Below, piece after piece: positions 49,230 to 57,278 of a stretch of 64,000 nt of DNA. The stretch is from contig MEEK01000012.1 of NCBI GenBank assembly GCA_001724425.1, forward strand, positions 1 through 64,000, written 5' to 3'. Each line of letters begins with the position of its first letter. The stretch's first letter is position 1. The notes beneath the pieces were generated by a model, which saw only the letters and a program-made list of their open reading frames with translations, made no database searches and was not told where the DNA came from. Position numbers and translations under genes: made by a program. The DNA comes from Microbacterium sp. SCN 70-27. GTDB lineage: Bacteria > Actinomycetota > Actinomycetes > Actinomycetales > Microbacteriaceae.

Positions 49230-51211
49230 CCCTCCCCATCGAACGCGCCCGCTCCCGTCGGCCGGTGACCTGGCTGACCCTGATCGGCGTCCTGCTCCTG
49301 CCCGTCGTCATCGGCGGCATCCTCGTCGCGTCGCTCTACAACCCCGCCGAGCGTCTCGGCGACATGAGGGCCGCGATCGTGAACAACGACAAGCCGGTCA
49401 CGATCAACGGGCAGTACGTGCCCCTCGGGCGCCAGCTGACGGCCGGGCTCGTCAAGGGCTCCGACGATCTGCCGTCGAATCTCGACTGGACGATCTCCAA
49501 CACCGCGGATGCCGCGGCGGGGCTTGCCGACGGGACGTACGACGCGGTCATCACGATCCCGGAGAACTTCTCCGCCGCGGCGACGTCCACGGCGGGCGCC
49601 TCTGACGGGTCGGGCGGCACTCCGGAGAAGGCGACGATCACGGCACAGACCTCGCCGGACAGCCTCATCGTCGACGACGCGATCACGTCCCAGGTGGCGG
49701 CGGCCGCGGCATCCGTCCTGGGAGAGCAGCTGTCGACGACGTACCTGCAAAACGTGTTCCTCGGGTTCACGACGCTCGGCGACAAGCTCGGTGAGGCGGC
49801 CGATGGCGCGCACAAACTCGCCGACGGCGCCACCCAGGCCGCCGACGGCGCGGCGCAGCTGCCCGCGGGGGCGACGGCGCTCGGCTCCGGTGCGACGCAG
49901 TTGGGCGATGGCGCAACGAAACTCTCCGCCGGGCTCACCGCGCTGGCCGGGGGCACCCGGCAGTCGGCGGGCGGCGCCGGCCAGCTCGCCGACGGCCTCC
50001 GGCAGGTCTCGGGCCAGCTGACCTCGACCGCAGAGGGCACGCTGGGCGGCACCGCCGCGACGGCCGCGAGCTACGCGGGCGCCGCGGCGGCCGACACGAA
50101 GGCTCTCGCCACGACGTACCAGACGCTGCTGGCACAGAACAACTGCATCCCGCCGGCGAAGCCGACCTCCGCCGAGCAGGGAGCCGTGTGCCTCGCGCTC
50201 GGCGGTCTTGCGGGCGACGTGCAGAAGTCCGCGACATCGGCCGGCTACGCGGCCGGTTACGCGAGCGGTGTGCAGCAGGGCCTCGGCCAGACCGCGCAGG
50301 GCGTCGACCAGCTCACGAAGGGCGCCACCGACCTGCAGACGGGCCTCGGCACGATCGCCGCCGGGCTCGACCAGTCCGCGACCGGCGCGACCGGACTCGC
50401 GAACGGCGCCGCCGCACTCTCGTCGGGTGCGACCGAGCTCGCCACGGGCGCTCAGAGCCTCGCCGACGGCGTGAAGGGTCTGTCGACAGGAACGGCGTCC
50501 CTCGCCGACGGCCTCACCCAGGCGTCGACCTCTGTCCCCGGCTACACGGACAAGCAGGCGAACGATCTGGCATCCGTCGTCGCCGACCCGGTGACGACGA
50601 CCGGAACCTCCTCGAACCTGTTCGGCGCATCGGCGGTCCCGCTCCTCGCAATGCTGGCGCTGTGGTTCGGCGGCCTCGCATCGTTCGTCGCCCTGCAGGC
50701 GGTGCCGCGGCACGCGCTGAGCTCACGCCGCCCGTCCGCGCTGCTCGCGCTGCGCACCCTCGCACCCGCCGCTGCGATCGGCGCGGGACAGGGCCTGCTC
50801 GTCGCCGGCGTCGTGCAACTCGCCGCGGACTACGACGCCGCCACGTGGTGGGGCTTCGCCGGCATCGCGGTCATCGCGGGTGTCGCGTTCGCCGCGGTGA
50901 ACCAGGCCCTCGTCGCCGTGTTCGGCGGGGCGGGGCGCTGGCTGTCGGCACTCGTCGGAGTGCTCGCGGTCGCGACCGGCATCGTCTCGACGGTCCCGGG
51001 AGTGCTGTCGTCCCTCGCAGCGCTCATGCCGACGACGCCCGTCTACCAGGCGATGCTCGCCGCGCTCACCTCCGCCGGCGGGCTCGGCGCGGCGCTCTCG
51101 GGGATGATCGTGTGGGCCGCGCTCGCGTTCGTCGCGACCGTCATCGTGGTCGCCCGCCGGCGCACCGCCTCGGCGAAGTCGCTGCTGCAGGCATCCCCCG
51201 CCCTCGCCTGA
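49226..51211 (+). CDS. YhgE/Pip-domain membrane protein
   Basis: 661 residues. One N-terminal membrane helix (about 12-35), a large extracellular region and five or six C-terminal helices (about 470-650), an ABC-2-like layout. The extracellular part has many seven-residue repeats of the type LADGATQ, AADGAAQ, LGSGATQ, LSAGLTA, which form long coiled coils in the phage-infection protein family. Similar proteins act in type VII-like or ABC export and as phage receptors. It overlaps the MMPL gene by four bases, so the two and the TetR gene form one module. Two cysteines (in NNCIPP and GAVCLALGG) may form a disulfide. Confidence 0.9.
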   Translation: MTLPIERARSRRPVTWLTLIGVLLLPVVIGGILVASLYNPAERLGDMRAAIVNNDKPVTINGQYVPLGRQLTAGLVKGSDDLPSNLDWTISNTADAAAGLADGTYDAVITIPENFSAAATSTAGASDGSGGTPEKATITAQTSPDSLIVDDAITSQVAAAAASVLGEQLSTTYLQNVFLGFTTLGDKLGEAADGAHKLADGATQAADGAAQLPAGATALGSGATQLGDGATKLSAGLTALAGGTRQSAGGAGQLADGLRQVSGQLTSTAEGTLGGTAATAASYAGAAAADTKALATTYQTLLAQNNCIPPAKPTSAEQGAVCLALGGLAGDVQKSATSAGYAAGYASGVQQGLGQTAQGVDQLTKGATDLQTGLGTIAAGLDQSATGATGLANGAAALSSGATELATGAQSLADGVKGLSTGTASLADGLTQASTSVPGYTDKQANDLASVVADPVTTTGTSSNLFGASAVPLLAMLALWFGGLASFVALQAVPRHALSSRRPSALLALRTLAPAAAIGAGQGLLVAGVVQLAADYDAATWWGFAGIAVIAGVAFAAVNQALVAVFGGAGRWLSALVGVLAVATGIVSTVPGVLSSLAALMPTTPVYQAMLAALTSAGGLGAALSGMIVWAALAFVATVIVVARRRTASAKSLLQASPALA

Positions 51212-51284
51212 TCCCGGGGCCGCCCGCAGGGCCCCGGCTCCGGGCCCAGGACCCCGGGGCCCCGGGGCCGGCGGCCTGCGCGTT

Positions 51285-51376
51285 CCGTATTCAGTCTCTC
51301 CGTGCCGGCGCCGCCGACCGCGCCGCGGATTTCCGGGCCCTCAGCGGGCTGGCCGTGTCGAAGAGACTGAATACGG
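51285..51376. repeat. Inverted-repeat element, family C
   Basis: Left arm CCGTATTCAGTCTCT and right arm AGAGACTGAATACGG form a perfect 15-bp inverted repeat, 92 bp in total. Size and layout match families A and B, but the arm sequence differs and only one copy is seen here. Confidence 0.75.
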
Positions 51377-51447
51377 TCCGCGTCAGGCGAGCCTCGGTGT
51401 GCGTGAGTGCCGCGCGGCGCGTGCCTCCAGTCCCGTGAGAAACCCAC

Positions 51448-51470
51448 GGTGCGCGTGCGATCCGCGCACC
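51448..51470. terminator. Hairpin beyond ccsB
   Basis: GGTGCGCG and CGCGCACC form a perfect 8-bp stem around a 7-nt loop, about 70 bp past the ccsB stop. No T-tract. Confidence 0.35.
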
Positions 51471-51542
51471 ACGCGCAGTCTGCAACGCACGTCCTCTGCC
51501 GAGCGCCTCGCACGAGCCAGCCCAGCGCGAGGGCGGGATGCC

Positions 51543-52601
51543 TCAGCTCAGGCCGCTGTAGACGTGCATCCCCTTGAAGAACATGTTCACGATGGTGAAG
51601 TTGAACATCACGGCGCCGAACCCGACGATCGAGAGCCACGCCGAGCGGGTGCCGCGCCAGCCGCGCGTCGCGCGCGCGTGGATGTATCCGGCGTAGAGCA
51701 CCCAGATCACGAAGGTCCACACTTCCTTCGTGTCGAAGCCCCAGTACCGGCCCCACGCGTCGTTGGCCCAGACGGCGCCGGCGATGAGGGTGAACGTCCA
51801 GAAGATGAATCCGACGATCGCGAAGCGGTAGGCGAGAGATTCGAGCGCGTCCGCGGACGGCAGGGTGCGCAGGAAACGCGGCCCGCTCGAGACGGGTGCG
51901 CGCTCCCCCGCGGCACCGGCCTCGTCGGCGGCGAGGGCGAAGCGCTCACGCCGCGCCTGCAGCAGCTGCGTCACCGACAGCGCGAACGCGATCGCGAGGA
52001 GCGCGGTCGCGAGCGACGCGACGAACACGTGGATGACGAGCCACACGCTCTTGAGCGAGTCCTGCAGCGGCACGACCTCGGTGTAGAACCAGATCGCGGT
52101 CGAACCGAGCAGCACCGCGACGAGCCCCGTGATGAACGTTCCGAGGAAGCGCAGGTCGAACTTCAGCAGCACGACGAGGTACACCGCGATGATGAGCATC
52201 GTGCCGGTGAGGGCGAACTCGTACATGTTCGACCACGGCACGCGGTGCGCCGCGATCCCGCGCGTGATGTCGGCGGCGACGTGGAAGACGAACGCGAGCA
52301 CCGTGAGCGACGTGCCGATGCGCGCCCAGAGATACCGGGGGCGCGCCGACGGCCGCGCCTCGACGGCGGCGAGCGCCGCCTCCTCCTCCGCGCGGATGCG
52401 GGTGATCGACGACCCGGATGCCCCGGACGCGCCGACACCGACGAGTTCCCGCACGGGCGCGGCATCCTTCGCCTTGGCGGCGAGATCCGACCGGCGTGCG
52501 AGGTCGACCGCGTACGCGATGAACGCCAGAGCGTAGATCGCGATCGCCGTCCAGACCAGCAGGACCGAGAGATTGTCGAGCGTGAAACCGGCTTCGGGCA
52601 T
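51543..52601 (-). CDS. ccsB: Cytochrome c biogenesis protein CcsB/ResC-like
   Basis: 352 residues with eight membrane helices. The heme-handling WWD-type motif is RYWGFDTKEVWTFVIW (about 285-300), with conserved histidines in flanking helices (for example VFHVAADITRG). It is one half of the System II synthase that carries heme out and joins it to apocytochrome c. A charged, non-conserved loop (about 40-95) separates the first two helices. The ATG at 52601 follows TAGACT by 7 nt; the frame upstream is not family sequence. Its partner ResB lies 62 bp upstream on the same strand. Confidence 0.93.
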   Translation of the reverse strand: MPEAGFTLDNLSVLLVWTAIAIYALAFIAYAVDLARRSDLAAKAKDAAPVRELVGVGASGASGSSITRIRAEEEAALAAVEARPSARPRYLWARIGTSLTVLAFVFHVAADITRGIAAHRVPWSNMYEFALTGTMLIIAVYLVVLLKFDLRFLGTFITGLVAVLLGSTAIWFYTEVVPLQDSLKSVWLVIHVFVASLATALLAIAFALSVTQLLQARRERFALAADEAGAAGERAPVSSGPRFLRTLPSADALESLAYRFAIVGFIFWTFTLIAGAVWANDAWGRYWGFDTKEVWTFVIWVLYAGYIHARATRGWRGTRSAWLSIVGFGAVMFNFTIVNMFFKGMHVYSGLS

Positions 52602-52608
52602 GCCGTCC

Positions 52609-52614
52609 AGTCTA
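52609..52614 (-). promoter_or_regulatory. -10 box of ccsB
   Basis: TAGACT on the minus strand, 7 nt from the ATG at 52601, suggesting ccsB can be transcribed apart from resB. Confidence 0.55.
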
Positions 52615-52663
52615 CGTCGCGACGGGCGACGCGCCGTGAGAAATCGGTCGTTCCGCGCGCGCG

Positions 52664-54379
52664 TCAGCGCACGGATGCCTCGCGGGGTGCCTCCGCCTCG
52701 AGCGACGCCTCGTGGCCGCGCTTCAGGTCGGCGACGGCGACGGCGATCGCGGGGTCCTCGCCGCGGGCGAGACCGGCGTATTCGAGCGTGATCGTCGCTC
52801 CATCCGCCGCGGGCGTGGCCTTCACCCACAGGCGACGACGCGGGACGAAGAGCGCTGCGAGCAGCCCCGCGAGCGCGAGGACGGCGAAGACGAGCACGAA
52901 CGGCGCCCCCACGTCACGATGGATCGACAGCGACACGTAGCGCTTCACCGACTCCACGCCGCCGTTCGCCTGGTTGTCCTCGAACGTGACCGTGCCGAGG
53001 CCGTTCGGCAGGTCGACGGTCTCGCCCGGGCGCAGCTCCAGCGCGGCGGTGCTGCTCGTGCCGCCCGCGAGCTGGGTCATCTCGCTCGTGTCGAGCGCGT
53101 AGACGTTCTGCGGGATGCCACCGTCGATGCGGAGGTCGCCGGAGAAGACCCACAGGGTCAGCACGGGGTTCACGAGCCCCGGGTACATCGAGGTCTTCGC
53201 GCCCGTATCGAGGGTCCCGGCGGTCGGGTAGAAGAACCCGACGAGGCCCAGCTGCTCATCGCGTCCCGCGTCGGTGATGCCGTCGGCGACCTTGATGATG
53301 CCCTGCGAGGTCATGTTCGCGTCGGGCGAGACGAACGGCACGTCATCTCGGAAGACCGCGACGCCGGCGGAGTTTCGCACCGTGATCGTGGGGGCGTAGC
53401 CGTTCCCCATGAGGTAGATGCGGTCGCCGTCCATGTCGATCGGGTGGTTCACGCGGATGGTCTGGTCCCGCCCGTCCTGCCCCGGCTCCCGCGTCGTCAC
53501 GTGCGCCGCGAAGTCGCCCGCGAGAGTCCCGCCGCGAGAGCCCGACGGCGTGTACGTGACGGCGAACGAGTCGAGGGTCACGGCGTACGGCGGCAGCGCG
53601 TCGAGGTCGACGAAGCGGCCCGGGTTGATCGACGCGTAGTTCATCTGCGAGTTGACGAAGCTCCCGCCCTCTTTCACGACCGCCTGCCCCGTGTAGGTGA
53701 GTCCGCCTCCGATGCCGACCGACAGCAGCACCCCGACGAGTGCGGCGTGGAAGACGAGGTTGCCGGTCTCGCGCGCGTAGCCCCGCTCCGCGGAGACGGA
53801 TGCCACGGCAGGCCGCTTCCCCGCCGCGGGCTGGTCGTACCGCTCGACGCGGTAGCCGGCCTTCCGCAGCTGCGCCTGGGCGAGATCGACGGCGTGGGAT
53901 GCCGCGTCGGCGGCATCCGTCCCTTCGGGCACCGCGATGACGCTCTCGGCGTGGTCGTCGAGTCGCGACAGTCGCACGGGGGTGCGCGGCGGGCGGGAGC
54001 GCAGCGCCTTCCAGTGGTGCTTCGCGCGCGGGAGGACGCACCCGATGAGCGAGATGAACAGCAGGATGTAGATCGCGGAGAACCACACCGACGAGTACAC
54101 GTCGAACAGCTGGAGCTTCTCGTACACCCCGAACAGGTCGGGGTTCTTCGACTTGAAGTCGAGCACACCGTTGGGGTCGGCCGAGCGCTGCGGCACGATC
54201 GATCCGGGGATCGCCGCGATCGCGAGCAGCAGCAGGAGCACGAGCGCCGTGCGCATGCTCGTGAGCTGACGCCAGCCCCAGCGGAGCCACCCGACGACGC
54301 CGAGTCGCGGCTGGACGACATCGCGCCCGCCGTCGGCGTGGTCGGAGGGGCGGAGCGGATCAGAGGGGGAGTTCGACAC
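52664..54379 (-). CDS. resB: ResB-like cytochrome c biogenesis protein
   Basis: 571 residues. Three membrane helices at the N-terminal side (WGWRQLTSMRTALVLLLLLA is typical of ResB), a large extracytoplasmic domain and a final helix near 520. It pairs with CcsB in System II, presenting apocytochrome or stabilising heme transfer. Family features also include PGSIVPQRSADPN and LQLFDVYSSVWFSAIYILLF. The start overlaps the 3' end of ccdA by 20 bp, so translation is coupled. Length is normal for actinobacteria. Confidence 0.93.
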   Translation of the reverse strand: MSNSPSDPLRPSDHADGGRDVVQPRLGVVGWLRWGWRQLTSMRTALVLLLLLAIAAIPGSIVPQRSADPNGVLDFKSKNPDLFGVYEKLQLFDVYSSVWFSAIYILLFISLIGCVLPRAKHHWKALRSRPPRTPVRLSRLDDHAESVIAVPEGTDAADAASHAVDLAQAQLRKAGYRVERYDQPAAGKRPAVASVSAERGYARETGNLVFHAALVGVLLSVGIGGGLTYTGQAVVKEGGSFVNSQMNYASINPGRFVDLDALPPYAVTLDSFAVTYTPSGSRGGTLAGDFAAHVTTREPGQDGRDQTIRVNHPIDMDGDRIYLMGNGYAPTITVRNSAGVAVFRDDVPFVSPDANMTSQGIIKVADGITDAGRDEQLGLVGFFYPTAGTLDTGAKTSMYPGLVNPVLTLWVFSGDLRIDGGIPQNVYALDTSEMTQLAGGTSSTAALELRPGETVDLPNGLGTVTFEDNQANGGVESVKRYVSLSIHRDVGAPFVLVFAVLALAGLLAALFVPRRRLWVKATPAADGATITLEYAGLARGEDPAIAVAVADLKRGHEASLEAEAPREASVR

Positions 54380-55130
54380 CGCCGATCACCCCCTGCAGCT
54401 GCGACATGACGGCGGTCCAGACCCCGGTGACCATGAGGACGCCGAGGGTGACGAGCAGCACGCCGCCGATGATGTTGACCGTACGGATGTGCCGACGCAG
54501 GAACGCGACCGAGCGCGTCGCCCAGCCGAAGCCGACCGCGAGGAGCACGAAGGGGATGCCGAGGCCGAGCGAATACGCGACGGCGAGGATCGCGGCACGC
54601 CACGGGTCGGCGCCCGTGAACGAGATGGAGAGGATCGACGCGTAGGTCGGCCCGATGCAGGGCGCCCAGCCGATGCCCATCGCGATGCCGAGCAAGGGTG
54701 CGCCGATGAGACCGAGACCGCTGCGCACCTGGGGTTTCATGGTGCGCTGCGCGAAGCCGAACACGCCGAGGAAGACGAGGCCCATCGCGATGACGACGAC
54801 GCCGAGCACGCGGGTGAGGAGCTCCTGGTACTGCACGAAGAAACGTCCGACGGTGCCGGCGAGCACGCCCATCGCGACGAACACGAGTGTGAACCCCGCG
54901 ATGAACAGCACGACACCGAGGAGGAGTCGCCCACGACTGTTCCGCGGCTCCGTCGCGCGTGCGGGAACCGTGCCGCCGGCGCGCGGCGCAGCCGCTCCGC
55001 CCAGGAATCCGAGGTATCCCGGCACGAGCGGCAGGACGCACGGGGACAGGAAGGAGACGAGCCCCGCGAGCACCGCGATGGGGATCGCGAGCGACAGCGC
55101 CCCGCCGAAGACGATGTCGCCGGGGTTCAC
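54360..55130 (-). CDS. ccdA: Cytochrome c biogenesis protein CcdA
   Basis: 256 residues with six or seven membrane helices. The redox-active cysteines are in SFLSPCVLPLVPGYLG (near residue 30) and GIGWAPCIGPTYAS (near 145). CcdA passes electrons from cytoplasmic thioredoxin to extracytoplasmic thiol proteins such as the TlpA-like protein encoded next to it, keeping the CXXCH cysteines of apocytochrome c reduced. An insert of about 25 residues after the first helix (AAAPRAGGTVPARATEPRNS) is unusual but lies in a loop. Operon: phosphatase, tlpA, ccdA, resB. Confidence 0.94.
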   Translation of the reverse strand: MNPGDIVFGGALSLAIPIAVLAGLVSFLSPCVLPLVPGYLGFLGGAAAPRAGGTVPARATEPRNSRGRLLLGVVLFIAGFTLVFVAMGVLAGTVGRFFVQYQELLTRVLGVVVIAMGLVFLGVFGFAQRTMKPQVRSGLGLIGAPLLGIAMGIGWAPCIGPTYASILSISFTGADPWRAAILAVAYSLGLGIPFVLLAVGFGWATRSVAFLRRHIRTVNIIGGVLLVTLGVLMVTGVWTAVMSQLQGVIGGVELPL

Positions 55131-55155
55131 GGGCGCATCCCGGTGCGGCGCGCGT

Positions 55156-55752
55156 TCACGAGCCCTCCGCCAGCACGTCGGCCACGATCGTGGGGAGGGA
55201 CGTGTCGTCCTGGACCTGCCCGACGAAGCGCGCCGCGACGCGCCCCTGCCGGTCGACGACGAGCGTCGTCGGCGTCGCCTGCACCGAGGTCCACTCCGCG
55301 AACGCGAGCTTCAGGTCGGCGTCGGAGACGGCGAGCAGCGACGGGTAGCTGATGCCGTACTTCTCCTCGAACGAGGTCGCCCGCTCGGGCCCGTCGTAGA
55401 TGTTGACCCCGAGGAACTCCGCACCGTCGGGCTTGGTCTGCTGGAACGTGCGCTCGAGGATCGGCGCCTCGACGCGGCACGGTGCACAGTCGGCGTACCA
55501 GAAGTTCAGGACGAGGACCTTGCCCGCATAGTCGGCGCTCGTGATGGTCGAACCGTCGATGGCCGTCCCGGTGAACTCCACCGTGCCGCCGCGCTGGTCG
55601 ACGGGGATCTCCTGCACGCGCCCGTCGCCGGAGATGTACCCCTTGCCGGTGCCGCTCTGATACTGCTTCACGAGGTCGTCGTTCCCACCCGAGCACGCCG
55701 CGAGGGTGAGCGCGAGCGCACCGGCGACGACGGATGCCAGAATCCTCCGCAT
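55156..55752 (-). CDS. TlpA/ResA-like thioredoxin-fold lipoprotein
   Basis: 198 residues. The signal peptide ends in lipobox LTLAAC (Cys near residue 21). The thioredoxin domain has the active site NFWYADCAPCRVEAP, C-A-P-C, and the cis-proline loop QATPTTLVVDRQG. It is predicted to reduce apocytochrome c or other extracytoplasmic disulfides with electrons from CcdA. The ATG shares one base with the stop of the phosphatase gene (TGATG); ccdA follows after 25 bp. Confidence 0.92.
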   Translation of the reverse strand: MRRILASVVAGALALTLAACSGGNDDLVKQYQSGTGKGYISGDGRVQEIPVDQRGGTVEFTGTAIDGSTITSADYAGKVLVLNFWYADCAPCRVEAPILERTFQQTKPDGAEFLGVNIYDGPERATSFEEKYGISYPSLLAVSDADLKLAFAEWTSVQATPTTLVVDRQGRVAARFVGQVQDDTSLPTIVADVLAEGS

Positions 55753-56381
55753 CACACCGCCCCCACATCCACGGCGCCGGCGGTCGTCGCGGGCTCCGCG
55801 TAGCCGACCTCTCGCCAACCGTTGCCGGTGCGCTCGAAGCTCGTCACGCTGGAGAGGGCGCAGCGCCGACGACGCGGGTCGTGCTTGAGCGGCTCGCCCG
55901 CGACCGACAGGTGCGTCACCCAGATGGGGAGCTGGTGCGAGACGATGACCACGTCACCGCCGTCGGACTCGTCCCAGGCTTCGCGCATCGCGGCATCCAT
56001 GCGCGCGACGACGTCCGCGTACGGCTCACCCCAACTGGGCACCGAGGGGTCGCGCAGGTGACGCCAGTTGAGCGGATTGAGGAGGGCGCGCTTCATGCGC
56101 TTGCCCTCGAAGACATTGGTCGGCTCGATGACACGGTCGTCGATGACCGGCTCGAGGCCGAAGAGCTCCGTGAACGGCTCGGCCGATTCGCGCGTGCGCT
56201 GCAGCGGCGACGCGTACAGCGCAGACACCGGGCGCCCCTCCCCCCGCAGGAACTCCGCGGCCGACCGGGCCATGGCGCGGCCGTCGTCGCTCAGGCGGTA
56301 GTTCGGCAGTCGCCCGTAGAGCACGCGCTGGGGGTTGTGAACCTCCCCATGGCGCACGAGGTGGAGGCGATCGGCGGGCAC
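55752..56381 (-). CDS. Histidine phosphatase family protein
   Basis: 209 residues with the phosphoglycerate-mutase-like fold. The catalytic histidine is in LHLVRHGEVHNPQRVLYG (about residue 10), a second arginine-containing stretch is YASPLQRTRESAEPF, and the second catalytic histidine is in VVIVSHQLPIWV. Substrate unknown; often annotated as phosphoglycerate mutase, but the sequence only supports phosphatase. It heads the cytochrome c maturation operon, an arrangement common in actinobacteria. The GTG at 56381 follows TAGACT by 6 nt. Confidence 0.9.
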   Translation of the reverse strand: MPADRLHLVRHGEVHNPQRVLYGRLPNYRLSDDGRAMARSAAEFLRGEGRPVSALYASPLQRTRESAEPFTELFGLEPVIDDRVIEPTNVFEGKRMKRALLNPLNWRHLRDPSVPSWGEPYADVVARMDAAMREAWDESDGGDVVIVSHQLPIWVTHLSVAGEPLKHDPRRRRCALSSVTSFERTGNGWREVGYAEPATTAGAVDVGAV

Positions 56382-56387
56382 ACCTTC

Positions 56388-56393
56388 AGTCTA
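56388..56393 (-). promoter_or_regulatory. -10 box of the phosphatase-tlpA-ccdA-resB operon
   Basis: TAGACT on the minus strand, 6 nt from the GTG at 56381. Confidence 0.6.
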
Positions 56394-56434
56394 CGTGGGA
56401 GCCCCTTGTGGACGGGCTGAGAGCAGGCGGCGGC

Positions 56435-57091
56435 TCAGGCCGGATCAGCATCGGTGCGCTGACGCCCGCGCAGCTGGCGCACGCGCACGACCGTGAACCA
56501 GACGAGGGCCGCTGAAGCGGCGCCGATGACGACGTACTGCAGGATGCCGGCGTACTCCTCGACGATGTGCCATTGGTCGCCGAGCAGATACCCGGACAGC
56601 ACGAAAACCGCGTTCCACACGAGGGAGCCGGCGAAGGAGAGGACGCCGAAGCGCCACAGCGGCATCCGAGTCACACCCGCCGGGATCGAGATGAGGCTCC
56701 GGAAGATGGGGAGCATGCGCCCGAAGAAGACGGCCTTGCCGCCGTGTCTGCCGAACCAGGCGACGGTGCGGTCGACGTCCTCGACATGCAGCAGCGGCAT
56801 CCGTCGTGCGAGCGCCCGCAGACGATCGAGCCCGAACACGGCTCCGAGGCCATACAGCGCGAAGGCGCCGACGACCGATCCGGCGGTGGTCCACGCCAGT
56901 GCCTCGACCAGGGTGAACGAGCCGCGCGCCGCGGCGAGGCCCGCCATCGGCAGGATGATCTCGCTCGGCAGCGGGGGGAAGAGGTTCTCCAGGGCGATCG
57001 CGAGTCCCGCTCCCGGCGCGCCGATGACATCCATGAGACGGACGACCCCGTCCACGAGCGCGGTCAGCCAGGATCCGTCGGCAGCAGTCAT
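56435..57091 (-). CDS. DedA-family membrane protein
   Basis: 218 residues with about five membrane segments. Family hallmarks: ALENLFPPLPSEIILPMAG near residue 40 (with the key acidic residue), FGRHGGKAVFFGRMLPIFR and SIPAGVTRMPLWRF. DedA proteins are thought to move lipid carriers or polar lipids across the membrane and support proton-gradient stability; substrate unknown. The ATG at 57091 follows TAGCCT by 8 nt, whereas a GTG two codons further upstream would be only 2 nt from it. Confidence 0.92.
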   Translation of the reverse strand: MTAADGSWLTALVDGVVRLMDVIGAPGAGLAIALENLFPPLPSEIILPMAGLAAARGSFTLVEALAWTTAGSVVGAFALYGLGAVFGLDRLRALARRMPLLHVEDVDRTVAWFGRHGGKAVFFGRMLPIFRSLISIPAGVTRMPLWRFGVLSFAGSLVWNAVFVLSGYLLGDQWHIVEEYAGILQYVVIGAASAALVWFTVVRVRQLRGRQRTDADPA

Positions 57092-57099
57092 GGTCACCG

Positions 57100-57105
57100 A
57101 GGCTA
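57100..57105 (-). promoter_or_regulatory. -10 box of the DedA gene
   Basis: TAGCCT on the minus strand, 8 nt from the ATG at 57091. The rest of the 187-bp spacer to aspS shows only a weak 7-bp inverted repeat (TTGCCAC/GTGGCAA). Confidence 0.5.
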
Positions 57106-57264
57106 AGCCGCGAAGATTACGGGACCCTGGGCATCCCCCTCAGTCCCCCTGCGTCACCCGCACGGCCGTTGGATTGCCACGACACGCGAAAACCCGGCCG
57201 AGATAACCGCAGAAGGTGGCAAGCGGATGCCACGGGCATCCACAACCGGCGCGCGCGGCCCACG

Positions 57265-57270
57265 TAGACT
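57265..57270 (+). promoter_or_regulatory. -10 box of aspS
   Basis: TAGACT, 8 nt before the GTG at 57279. Confidence 0.55.
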
Positions 57271-57278
57271 GGACCCTC

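Larger units (their letters stand above)
51212..51542. other. 331-bp gene-free stretch between convergent genes
   Basis: No gene is credible. It starts with G/C-only palindromic sequence (CCCCGGGG repeated) that may end transcription of the YhgE gene, then holds an inverted-repeat element (51285-51376) and an 8-bp hairpin (51448-51470) on the ccsB side. Confidence 0.7.
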
